DNA of 64,000 nucleotides from the NCBI RefSeq assembly GCF_963662805.1, contig NZ_OY759868.1, positions 231,234 to 295,233 of the forward strand, in the 5' to 3' direction. The notes under the pieces were generated by a model that was given only the letters and a program-made list of their open reading frames with translations, was not told the DNA's origin and did not search any database. Within the stretch, counting starts at the first letter, position 1. Every line of letters starts with the position of its first letter. Shown here one piece after another: positions 8,717 to 17,223 of this stretch. Source of the stretch: an uncultured Cohaesibacter sp. GTDB lineage: Bacteria; Pseudomonadota; Alphaproteobacteria; Rhizobiales; Cohaesibacteraceae. A program made the translations under genes and the position numbers.

Positions 8717-8992
8717 ATGGACAGTCAGCCCCTCACTCCGGAACAACTCTCAGAACGTTGGCAATGCTCCAAAACCCTTGTCATCAGGACGATCAACGAG
8801 GGCAAACTGTCAGCATTCCGCTTAGGCAAAAAACATTTCCGTATCCCAATCGAAGCCGTAAAGGAGTATGAGGCATGTCTAGTCAAATCAAATTGTATCG
8901 AGGGGTCTGGTGTGAAGTCTGGTACGAGGGCGGAAAAACTCGCCGCGCATCACTTGGTACGACAGATTTCCAAGAAGCGCAGCGGCGTCTAG
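8717..8992 (+). CDS. Excisionase-like helix-turn-helix protein
   Basis: 91 residues from the ATG at 8717, which has GGAAGG at a good distance. Residues 6-55 form an HTH_17/excisionase domain: LTPEQLSERWQCS, then a recognition-helix segment and LSAFRLGKKHFRIPIEAVKEYE. Such proteins bend att DNA and set recombination direction. Its last ~40 residues are encoded in a 118-bp overlap with the integrase gene in another frame and are probably unconstrained. The neighbour is the matching tyrosine integrase. Confidence 0.75.
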   Translation: MDSQPLTPEQLSERWQCSKTLVIRTINEGKLSAFRLGKKHFRIPIEAVKEYEACLVKSNCIEGSGVKSGTRAEKLAAHHLVRQISKKRSGV

Positions 8993-9858
8993 CTCAAGTT
9001 GAAGATATCCTAAAAACACCCTCAGAGATAACGGTAGCATGGCTCTGGAATGAGTATGTGCAAGAGAACGAGGGCAAAGCAGTTCTCGTGACCATGGTAC
9101 ATACATGGAAGTCTCTCAGGCCGCATTTCGGCTATCTCTTGCCAAATCTGATCAAAAGGCAGAACTGCAAGGACTATATCGAAAGCCGTCGGGCGTCCGG
9201 CATAGCAGATGGGACAATTTGGACAGAGCTCGGGCATCTCAGCACAGTGATGAATTTTGCTGAAAAGAATGGCAGGATCCAGAAGGCTCCCCATATCCAT
9301 CGGCCTAAGAAACCAGACCCTGTCGACAGATACCTCAAAAAAGCCGAAGTCAAAACGCTCATCGAATGCGCGACGAAACCCCATGTTAAGTTGGCCATTA
9401 CGATTATGAGCGCCACAGGAGCAAGGATCGGAGCAGTTTCGGAGCTGACTTGGGATCGTTGCGATTTTGAACGGCGACTGATCACTTTTAAGCGACCAGA
9501 AGATCTTCAAAGGCGTAAGGGCCGTGCGGTGGTGCCCATGAATAACACCGTCTATCATGCGCTCCTCGAGGCAAAGTCCAAGGCCATGACCGAACATGTC
9601 ATTACGTGGGGTGACAAGCCAGTAAAATCTCTCAAACGCTCGTTGGCCACCGCGTCGGCCAAAGCTGGTCTTAAAAGGGTTACGGCCCATCTGTTGCGCC
9701 ATAGCGCAGCTGTCTGGATGGCCGAAAAAGGGAACTCCATGTCAGAAATCGCACAGTTTCTTGGACATTCAGATTCGAAGATCACGGAAAAAGTCTACGC
9801 GAAATATTCACCGGAATATCTTCGAAAGACAGCAAAAGCTACAGAATTGGACATGTAA
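8875..9858 (+). CDS. Tyrosine recombinase/integrase of the left element
   Basis: 327 residues. It has an N-terminal arm-type DNA-binding region, a SAM-like core-binding domain (~50-135) and a catalytic domain. Catalytic residues visible are Arg in SATGARIGAVSEL, the H-x-x-R box in TAHLLRHSAAVW, and His plus the nucleophile Tyr in FLGHSDSKITEKVYAKY. The ATG at 8875 follows GGAG and overlaps the excisionase gene. It ends 185 bp before the internal tRNA-Val att copy, so it is placed as the right end of an element integrated at that tRNA. The other end of this element is outside the window. Confidence 0.85.
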   Translation: MSSQIKLYRGVWCEVWYEGGKTRRASLGTTDFQEAQRRLAQVEDILKTPSEITVAWLWNEYVQENEGKAVLVTMVHTWKSLRPHFGYLLPNLIKRQNCKDYIESRRASGIADGTIWTELGHLSTVMNFAEKNGRIQKAPHIHRPKKPDPVDRYLKKAEVKTLIECATKPHVKLAITIMSATGARIGAVSELTWDRCDFERRLITFKRPEDLQRRKGRAVVPMNNTVYHALLEAKSKAMTEHVITWGDKPVKSLKRSLATASAKAGLKRVTAHLLRHSAAVWMAEKGNSMSEIAQFLGHSDSKITEKVYAKYSPEYLRKTAKATELDM

Positions 9859-10042
9859 GAATGATCCGCAGAATCCAACCAGAAGATATGGCAATTCAAG
9901 TATTATCTATCGGGAAACATCCCTCTTTTCCCATGCGAAATGAAAAACAGGAGGGTCTCTTGAACAACCGGTTCACGATGAACCAGCGAGAACTTCGTTA
10001 CAGAGGTGGTCCGAAAATCTATAGCATTGTTTTCATTGAAGA

Positions 10043-10097
10043 AAGGATGGTGGGCGTAACTGGGATTGAACCAGTGACCCCTACGATGTCAACGTAG
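10043..10097. repeat. attL / shared att site: copy of the tRNA-Val 3' end
   Basis: These 55 bp are identical to 19438-19492, which covers the 3' half of the intact tRNA-Val gene plus five flanking bases. Identity stops abruptly on both sides. Because tyrosine integrases recombine within tRNA 3' ends, this is the element-generated duplicate. One integrase ends to its left and another starts to its right, as expected for a junction between two tandem elements. Confidence 0.9.
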
Positions 10098-10152
10098 ACT
10101 ATTCTCAAACAATAACAAAGTGTTGAGCGGCTCCATCACAACGGAGAATGTG

Positions 10153-11124
10153 ATGGCCTCCATTCGGCAAACCCAATCGGGGAGCTTTTCTGTCCAGATT
10201 CGTCGTAAGGGTCACAAGCCTTTCAACGCCACTTTCCAAACGCTCAAGGAAGCCAATGAGTGGGTGGCAGCAAAGGAGTCTGAACTGACCGTATTCAGTA
10301 GTCAGGCAGCAGCGAACGAAACCTTTTCCAATCTTGGAATGACATACTGCAAACAGGTGCTCACAGGTAGAGCATCTCAACAAATCACTCTGGCGAGAAT
10401 TGAAAAGCTAAGCGGCTACTTACCCCTCCACCTTATCGAGATCACGAGAAACCATATCAACGACTATAGGCTGAAACGATTGGAAGAAGTCCGACCAGTT
10501 ACGGTCAGGGACGAGCTTCAGCTGATCAACAGAGTTTACCGCTGGGGTTACAGAGAACTGATCATCGATCCCAACATCTACCCGAACCCTTGCAGAAACA
10601 TCCCCATCCCTTCGGGCAGCAAACCTCGGAACAAGGTCGTCACCCCCAAAGAACTGAACTCGCTAAAGACCGAGCTATCTCCTGTCATCGGAGCCGTAGT
10701 CGAAATGGCGTATGAAACAGCCATGAGGCGCAGCGAAATCACCAAACTCACCCGGAACGACCTGAACTTGGAAGAACGAACATTGTGGGTGCTGGATGGA
10801 AAGACAGGAGACCGCATCGTTCCTCTCACAAAGAAGGCCGTAGCGTTGCTTGAGGACGCCCTACAGCGTTGCCAGAACCAGACAGGTAGATTATTCCCTG
10901 TTGCCCCTCACAGCGTCACTACAGCCATCAGGAGGGCAAGACGCAAGCTTGGATTATCCGAGGACATCAGGCTGCACCAAATGCGTCACACGCGGATCAC
11001 CGCCGTTGCCAAGAAGGGGTTCAACCAGCCTCAGATCATGATGGTCAGCGGTCACAGAGACAGCCGCAGTGTCCAACGATATACACATCTGAATGCAAAA
11101 GACGTGATCGATTTATTGGACTAA
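10153..11124 (+). CDS. Tyrosine recombinase/integrase of the right element
   Basis: 323 residues from the ATG at 10153 (GGAG six bases upstream); an earlier ATG at 10120 sits nearly in the att site. It has an N-terminal arm-binding part, a core-binding domain (~55-150) and a catalytic domain. Catalytic features are Arg in YETAMRRSEITKL, HQMRHT with the HxxR pair, and GHRDSRSVQRYTHL with His and the Tyr nucleophile. It lies directly next to the left att repeat and reads inward, the standard layout. It differs clearly in sequence from the other integrase 300 bp to the left. Confidence 0.9.
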   Translation: MASIRQTQSGSFSVQIRRKGHKPFNATFQTLKEANEWVAAKESELTVFSSQAAANETFSNLGMTYCKQVLTGRASQQITLARIEKLSGYLPLHLIEITRNHINDYRLKRLEEVRPVTVRDELQLINRVYRWGYRELIIDPNIYPNPCRNIPIPSGSKPRNKVVTPKELNSLKTELSPVIGAVVEMAYETAMRRSEITKLTRNDLNLEERTLWVLDGKTGDRIVPLTKKAVALLEDALQRCQNQTGRLFPVAPHSVTTAIRRARRKLGLSEDIRLHQMRHTRITAVAKKGFNQPQIMMVSGHRDSRSVQRYTHLNAKDVIDLLD

Positions 11125-11131
11125 GAAAAAC

Positions 11132-11159
11132 GAGAAGTCAGTTGATGAGCTGGCTTCTT
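11132..11159 (+). terminator. Probable terminator of the integrase gene
   Basis: Eight to ten base pairs with one G-U, centred eight bases apart, just after the integrase stop. It is followed by a weak T/C tract. Confidence 0.4.
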
Positions 11160-11498
11160 CCACTTACCAAAAGACAATGAGAATAGCGGAAATTTATCCG
11201 AGAAATTTTCGAAGACCATTAAGCTGTCAAAACTCGCTGTCGGCCGATTCCGTTCTCTAATTCCGCAAGATGCTCTGAGTTGTATTTTGTTCCTGCCGGT
11301 TCCATCGTTCTCTTCGCAGTAGGTGTATTTCCTCTGCATTGTGGCGCAAGGAAGCGTTGATGGATCAATGTTGAAACCGCGTTTAAGATTACTTTCTCTT
11401 CGCACGGAATTGGTCGATCTCATCACCGCCATTCGTCCCGGCAGGGACATTCTTCACCCTATATCCGGGCGATCTCGTATTGCCTCAGTAATTCCCAA
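11160..11498. other. Intergenic stretch, includes the 3' end of the IS110 element
   Basis: About 340 bp without a convincing gene. A 109-codon minus-strand frame covers part of it, but it has no ribosome site and overlaps the hairpin. The right boundary of the IS lies somewhere here and cannot be fixed because IS110 elements often lack terminal inverted repeats. Confidence 0.3.
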
Positions 11499-12518
11499 TC
11501 AAGCGGTTTCCCATTTAAAAGATGTTCCATCACGCCACATTCGATGAAGAATGGTGGCCAATTTTCTAGCTATTGCGACCCTGGCCTTTTTTCCACCAGA
11601 TCGGCCAGCAATTTCCATGCCCCATTCCTTTAGCGAACAGGTGTGTTTAGTGCGGGTCAGCACAACATTGGCCGCCTCGAACAAATAGCTGCGCAGCATT
11701 GCATCCCCACATTTGGATATGCGACCGGACCAATCTATTTCTCCGGATGCATACCGCCTTGGTGTCAGGCCGATATAGGCACCAACCGTCCGGGATCGTG
11801 TAAAGCGGGTTGGATCATCAATGCATGACAGATAGGCAAGCGCGGTCATGGGGCCAACGCCGGGTACAGTCATGAAAGCCCGGGATTGCTCATTGGAGCG
11901 AGCAAGGCGTTTGATCTTGTTTTCCAGGCACAGGCGCTGCTGATCAATGGCTTCGCGAGCGGTTAGCAACGGTGATACAATATCGGCAAGTTCCGGAGCC
12001 TGTCGGACGACATCTTGTGCCCGTTTCAAAAAGACACCACCATTGGCTCGCCCAATCACGAGGCCAAAGGACTTGAACAGACCGCGTATCTGGTTCTCGA
12101 TATCTCGGCGCATCTGAACCAGAAGACTGCGTGCATTCAAGAGGGAACGAATGCGGTGGCTTTCTTCGCTTTTGATCTGAACCTGGCGAAACCAGCCAGT
12201 CTGCATGATACGGGCGAGGCCCAAGGCGTCATTGCGGTCCGATTTGTTGATCTGCATCGACAGAGCAGCACTGGCATGGCGAGCATCGATGCAGATCACC
12301 GGCAGATGCCTTGCCTTCAGTTCACGCCAAAGCCAACTGGACGTTGGGCCAGATTCCAAACCGACGCGGTGAACCGATGGTGCATGCTTGTCCAGATATC
12401 CGGCGATCTCGTCAGGATCAGAGGGGACAATGCCTTCCTTGATCCGCATGCCATTCTCGTCAACGATACAGATAGATGTTTCTTTCAAGGATACATCCAG
12501 TCCAACATAGGTCGTCAT
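11499..12518 (-). CDS. IS110-family transposase (DEDD recombinase)
   Basis: 339 residues with the two-domain IS110 layout. The N-terminal RuvC-like DEDD domain shows D8 in YVGLDVSLKE, a Glu in VGLESGPTS, and the paired Asp in INKSDRNDALGLAR. The C-terminal transposase_20 domain contains FMTVPGVGPMTALAYL and the conserved serine region WSGRISKCGDAMLRSYLFEAA. The gene appears full length. IS110 enzymes use a bridge RNA to pair target and donor; in the IS110 subgroup it is encoded upstream of the transposase. The IS sits between the integrase and the STAND gene and does not seem to interrupt either. Confidence 0.92.
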   Translation of the reverse strand: MTTYVGLDVSLKETSICIVDENGMRIKEGIVPSDPDEIAGYLDKHAPSVHRVGLESGPTSSWLWRELKARHLPVICIDARHASAALSMQINKSDRNDALGLARIMQTGWFRQVQIKSEESHRIRSLLNARSLLVQMRRDIENQIRGLFKSFGLVIGRANGGVFLKRAQDVVRQAPELADIVSPLLTAREAIDQQRLCLENKIKRLARSNEQSRAFMTVPGVGPMTALAYLSCIDDPTRFTRSRTVGAYIGLTPRRYASGEIDWSGRISKCGDAMLRSYLFEAANVVLTRTKHTCSLKEWGMEIAGRSGGKKARVAIARKLATILHRMWRDGTSFKWETA

Positions 12519-12740
12519 CGGTTCCCTCCTGTTCGATTGCCAAATTGCATTTTAGCAGGCTGCACTTGGCTGTCCGACTTGCACGAACTAGGAATTACGC
12601 CATGTTGAAAAAGTCGATGGTCATTACTTTACGTCAGGTTTTGCAGAACTTCATTCCTGTGGTCTTGAAAATCTGGATTTCAGTCTGCACCAGCGCCATT
12701 ATGAGAAATCAAATTCTAGGATTTCGGTAAGCAATTTGAG
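12519..12740 (-). ncRNA. Candidate IS110 bridge RNA / 5' non-coding end
   Basis: About 220 bp upstream of the transposase contain no gene. In IS110-subgroup elements (IS621-like) this interval carries the left end and the structured bridge RNA, transcribed toward the transposase. I infer presence and rough extent from family knowledge; I did not resolve guide loops or the core dinucleotide. Confidence 0.35.
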
Positions 12741-12865
12741 TGCGGGCCTTTTTCAACGGAATCGGCCCATACCTGCCACTCACATCATTTGCAGAGGAAG
12801 TCCGTTCTTCTGCAAAGCAGATACTGACTCCATGAAGTTAGTTAGTCGTACTGCGCGAGTGAAAG

Positions 12866-15800
12866 TCACTCAAAACGCTGCTCGCGTTCAGCGTGTTCTT
12901 CTGCCTCTTTTTGCCTCTCAACTCGAATTGATTGCTCGATCTGCCGTAACTTGCCCTCGACCAAGCATTTTACCGCTTTCGACGGATATTCCGCCAAAGC
13001 CGCAAAAGCTCGGGCTCTGGTCTCCAAAATATTCGACAAAGAACCGGACCATCCAGATGGCCAGGTGCGTGAAAAAATTACCTCGACAATCTTTGTTTTA
13101 TCTTCGGCAGCATCCAAAATCGCCAACATGTGACCACTTAGCTTGACCTTGCTGGGGTTTTCCATTGGGATGCCCGAACCGTCTGTGGTAGTGTAAGGGC
13201 TTATCGCACCAGCAATTTTCAAGATCTTTTCCTGATCCTGCTCACACCATGAAATCAAACGGCTAGTTGGGACTTCATCTAACGGCAACTTATTCGAATG
13301 ATATGAGCGATCCCGGAACAACATAGCATTAAGCAATTTCTCCCGCTCGCCTCCAATGAAGATTTTATCGAGCAAAACTTCCGGAAAGTTTTTCGCCAAA
13401 GGAGAAATAAGATCATATAGTTCAAAACTGTAAAGTCTGAAACTCTCGATACCTTCTAATAGCAGGTCAACGATCTGAGCAATTTCTGAAATTGGCGCGC
13501 TCTGCCCGAGACAAAAATCACAAACACGGTCAAAGCCATGAGATCGTAAAGACCGGATTTCATCCTTCTGCATTCCTACGAGTATTTTAATTGCACTTCT
13601 ACCAGATGACAGAAGCCTCTCACTAGGAATGTATGTGCTCTCTTTATCAATAAAGAAGCGCATTTCCAATATTTGAAACACAGCTGAGAGGCCATTTGGC
13701 AGTTGTGCGATTGCGTCAATCAGTACTGCCAACTCATTATCATCGATGGCTTCGTGAGCACACCCAAGGCTGAGTTGTGAGAATCTCCAGCCATCCAACG
13801 CACCCTCGCAAGCGAGATTTATGAGTTGCTTGATTCCCCATGGTTCGATTGGAGTTGAACATAATAAGTACACAAAATGTTCTTTGAGCTTCGGTTCTTC
13901 TAGAATCCGCTCTTGCATCTCCCTTGCCAGATGTGGACTGTCTCGATGAACCTCATTGATAAAACCACTTAAAAGCGTCGGGTTGACTTGATCTAACGTG
14001 AGCTTCTCGACAAAGCCGACAAGCATCTCAAAAGTTTCGGCTTTATCTTGACTGCCTCGTGCAAGACCTCGCCCAAAGGTCCATATCCCATCAAAATTGT
14101 TATCCCAAAGCTTGTCTCCGAGCCGCTCAACGTATGTCACATCGCTGCATGCAAGCTCTCCAAGCTTAAAGATCTTTTCATTGATGCTTTCCACCTTTTC
14201 GGAATATCTGCCGCCCTTGCATTCGGAGTGTTCCCACTTGTTGGCAAGAACATAGGCTTCCATCTCGGAGTATGGATCGCTCGGCGCAGCGTAGGCTTCG
14301 AGAGCCTTGAGGCGATCAAGTAACTCTGGATCGTGGCTTTTCTCATCGAAATGAATTGTGTTCTTAATTGAGATCCAAAGGCTTGGCCAAACACCACCTT
14401 TGGCATGTTTTCGAACAATATCCTCCAGCGTGTCGAAGCATCCGGCAAATGACCAAAGACTTCTGAAGTTCGTAGAGATTACCTGTCGTGCGGTTTCGAC
14501 TTGAGAAGCGTCATTTGATCTCAATGCATCGCTCAAGATGGCGATATAACCATTATACCAACTGAGTTGATCATCACGTGTCGATGGCTGCCATCCGGAA
14601 CTTCTCTTTCTCGCGCCAAAGCCAAAAGTCCCAAATGATATCCAGTGCGAAGTTTCTAAGGCCGAATTCAAGAGTTTAACGGCGATTTCAATATGCCTCG
14701 GATTGGATGAATGAAACAATCTAGCCACGAAAGCCTGACGCCGCGCTGGGACAGCTTCTGTTCCCGATAAATACAACGAGAATAAGTGTGCCATCTGGTC
14801 CACAATGCTGTTGTTGTTTTCTCTTGCGGCTTCGGTTTCTGCAAACTGCAATATCAAGGAGATAGCCCTATCAAATAGGCAATCTTCATATGCGAGATGA
14901 CACAGAATACTTACGATCTTTGCGAAACTTTGATTGTCTCTCGATGCAAAATTTGGCTGCGCCGCGGCTTGTTCTAAAGCGGAGAGAACTGTCTCTGGAA
15001 AAACCGGCGCTATGTATCCTAAGCAAACCAAATGCTCAGGTGAACACGCTGAGACATCATGCAAAGGTGCATCCGGTGCAATCCAACTATCAGCCAGATC
15101 TTTGGCAGCAGCGCAGTCGTGCAAATACCCAATCCGGTGCGCACAAGATTTGAATATACGCTCGTTCTCTGGGATGAAAAGCTGTGCATTGATTTGTGAA
15201 ATCGTCAAGTTTTCAAGCGCACGGCGCGCTAGTCTGTTAGCGAGCGCATGGGGGAGAACAGCCCTCCAGTTGCCACGTTTCTGCTCGATCTGCCTTCGCA
15301 GCAACTCTGCCTGATGACGGTACAGCTCTCTTCTGTCAATATTGGCAATACGTCCAAGTGTAGATAGCTCATCGTTGAACTCAGCGTCCGAAATGTTGAA
15401 TGAATAGACGAGAGACAATACTTCTGCACTTTCCAAAAGGCTATCACTTGCCCCTTTGCGTTGGCTGAACAGCCTTTGGAAAAGTTGTTGATCAGAAAAA
15501 TTTGAAAGAGTTTCGTCGGCTTTAACTCTGCTTGCAAGTGCTAAGGCTACCCGAGCATTTCCACCAGAGAATTCAGAGATTTTGTCGGAATTAACACGCC
15601 CAAGATCGGGAAAGCGTCGCTGAACCAGTTTAGAAACGGTGTCTTCACTCGCGGGCTCCAGACGGATCACCTCTGTTTCCTCGGGTCGATCATCCGAGAT
15701 ATCATATTCAATAGTTAAAAGGCGCAACTTGGTGCCGCTGGTAGCTATCTTTTTTTGCAGGCTTCGGTGCACGTCTGGCGGGCAATTGTCGAGAATAAGG

Positions 15801-16693
15801 TAAGCAGCAGCGTCGATTTTGATGAGGAACTCGACTAGTTCCGAGGCTGATGGTTGAAGATCGTCACCGAGATCTGCGTATATCGCGTTTGCATGCGGTA
15901 GTGGAGCGTCACCAACATCTTTTTCAAATAAAGCTTGAGCAAACCGAGATTTTCCAACACCCGAGAGGCCTGTTATGCGAACCACGCCCCCAATAGGTTG
16001 AAGCTTATCCCTAACAAGCTTAATGCCTTCTAGTAATGAGATCGGTGCTCCATCATGTGCATCTTCTGGGAAGACGCATGCATGATCGTCAGCAAGAAGC
16101 TCATCATTTATGGATAACGGAGTAGCGGCCCAACGACCATGTGGTTGCCAGCCTGAAAAAGGTTTGCCCAGTTTATGGCGAACCCACAGAGAAACTCCTG
16201 GATGCTTCCTCAACCAAGAGGCAATCCGATCCCTACCGTAGAAGTCCAGCTTCAGATCATCTTTCTCTTTAAGTGAGCTGACAGCCTCCTTCATGCCTTT
16301 CAAGCGATTTTGTAGCATCATATCTGAGCAGTCGTCCTTGCCACTGACAATGATGTAGGCGCCTTTTTTCTTGGCTAGTTCGGCGATGACTGGTTTGAGA
16401 GTTCCTTTATCAAGCATCTCATTGGTGCATGCGGCCTTACCCATCGAGTTTTTCTTAACTTGAATACCGGTACAAGGCCTCGGAACGAAGTCAGGCCTTT
16501 TAAGGCCATCTGACACATTCACACTTACGTCAAGTCCGCCGTCGGCGGCTTCTTGTGCTCCACCCCACAACACACCAGAGATTGGGAGGTCTTGCTGCAA
16601 TATCTCCGCCTCACAGAGCCTACCAACAAGCTCTCGTAGATCACCGTCTGCTAAATCCGAAATATCTGAAGCTGAGAGATCGAAATAGTTCAT
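12866..16693 (-). CDS. STAND NTPase with N-terminal PD-(D/E)XK-like domain (Avs-like candidate)
   Basis: 1275 residues. Residues ~20-85 hold a nuclease-like pattern: E30, then DGGLDV (51-56) and GIQVKK (76-81), matching the D...(E/Q)xK core of PD-(D/E)XK enzymes. Residues ~215-400 are a STAND/NB-ARC-type P-loop module with Walker A GLSGVGKS (242-249) and Walker B AYLILDN (297-303). The remaining ~850 residues are helical repeats with no recognised motif, the usual sensor part. This effector-NTPase-sensor order is that of Avs and related antiviral STAND proteins, in which the sensor binds a phage protein and the oligomer activates the effector. It sits on an integrative island. The catalytic reading of the N-terminus is tentative. 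Confidence 0.75.
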   Translation of the reverse strand: MNYFDLSASDISDLADGDLRELVGRLCEAEILQQDLPISGVLWGGAQEAADGGLDVSVNVSDGLKRPDFVPRPCTGIQVKKNSMGKAACTNEMLDKGTLKPVIAELAKKKGAYIIVSGKDDCSDMMLQNRLKGMKEAVSSLKEKDDLKLDFYGRDRIASWLRKHPGVSLWVRHKLGKPFSGWQPHGRWAATPLSINDELLADDHACVFPEDAHDGAPISLLEGIKLVRDKLQPIGGVVRITGLSGVGKSRFAQALFEKDVGDAPLPHANAIYADLGDDLQPSASELVEFLIKIDAAAYLILDNCPPDVHRSLQKKIATSGTKLRLLTIEYDISDDRPEETEVIRLEPASEDTVSKLVQRRFPDLGRVNSDKISEFSGGNARVALALASRVKADETLSNFSDQQLFQRLFSQRKGASDSLLESAEVLSLVYSFNISDAEFNDELSTLGRIANIDRRELYRHQAELLRRQIEQKRGNWRAVLPHALANRLARRALENLTISQINAQLFIPENERIFKSCAHRIGYLHDCAAAKDLADSWIAPDAPLHDVSACSPEHLVCLGYIAPVFPETVLSALEQAAAQPNFASRDNQSFAKIVSILCHLAYEDCLFDRAISLILQFAETEAARENNNSIVDQMAHLFSLYLSGTEAVPARRQAFVARLFHSSNPRHIEIAVKLLNSALETSHWISFGTFGFGARKRSSGWQPSTRDDQLSWYNGYIAILSDALRSNDASQVETARQVISTNFRSLWSFAGCFDTLEDIVRKHAKGGVWPSLWISIKNTIHFDEKSHDPELLDRLKALEAYAAPSDPYSEMEAYVLANKWEHSECKGGRYSEKVESINEKIFKLGELACSDVTYVERLGDKLWDNNFDGIWTFGRGLARGSQDKAETFEMLVGFVEKLTLDQVNPTLLSGFINEVHRDSPHLAREMQERILEEPKLKEHFVYLLCSTPIEPWGIKQLINLACEGALDGWRFSQLSLGCAHEAIDDNELAVLIDAIAQLPNGLSAVFQILEMRFFIDKESTYIPSERLLSSGRSAIKILVGMQKDEIRSLRSHGFDRVCDFCLGQSAPISEIAQIVDLLLEGIESFRLYSFELYDLISPLAKNFPEVLLDKIFIGGEREKLLNAMLFRDRSYHSNKLPLDEVPTSRLISWCEQDQEKILKIAGAISPYTTTDGSGIPMENPSKVKLSGHMLAILDAAEDKTKIVEVIFSRTWPSGWSGSLSNILETRARAFAALAEYPSKAVKCLVEGKLRQIEQSIRVERQKEAEEHAEREQRFE

Positions 16694-17223
16694 TTGGATA
16701 TCATGGCCCTTAATACACTTGTGGCAATTTGTTGCCCTTGTGCCGCCCTGAATTCACGCACCCGTAATGGTAGCAGGAATCAGCATCCTTCTATCCAAAT
16801 ATAGCGAAGCTAAAATCGACAACGCAAGGTAGTCGACACATGCTGTAGTGGATTTTCTGGCTCAGGAGATCGAAATGAACCTTTACTCTCGTGACGCCCT
16901 TGGAAGTCAGCTTTGCTGAATATCTGCCGTTAAAGCCAAATGCAATGAGCGACCACTTTCCGCCCAACAATGGGCTCACCCCAATCGAATTGGTAACCCA
17001 ACCCAAACAAGATCAAAACTGGAACAGAACCAACTTGTAAGCGGGCGCATAAAAGGGGGTACGTCAATTATAGCGGTAGAGTTTTTGAGGTCAGGTGAGA
17101 AATAAACTCTAAACCAACCTTCTACCAAACGAAAAAATATATAGAATATCTAATAATAGTAACGAATAAAAAAATATTTTCCACCCAAAAAATATAAAAA
17201 ATAAGTCTTAGTTATGATTATAA
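16694..17223. other. Intergenic region between STAND and polymerase-like genes
   Basis: Holds the STAND promoter at its left end. From about 17090 to 17223 the sequence is very AT-rich with long A and T runs. I see no supported gene; a 71-codon minus-strand frame at 16791-17006 has no ribosome site or recognisable domain. Confidence 0.35.

Noticed and set aside
11121..11450. 109-codon minus-strand ORF downstream of the IS110 transposase
   Set aside because: Crosses the integrase terminator hairpin, no ribosome site, no recognisable domain.
12866..16693. Possibility that the IS110 insertion truncates the STAND gene
   Set aside because: The gene ends in a charged helical tail with its own stop more than 100 bp from the likely IS end, and the reading frame shows no abrupt change.
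16791..17006. 71-codon minus-strand ORF between the STAND and polymerase-like genes
   Set aside because: No start signal or domain, composition typical of non-coding sequence.
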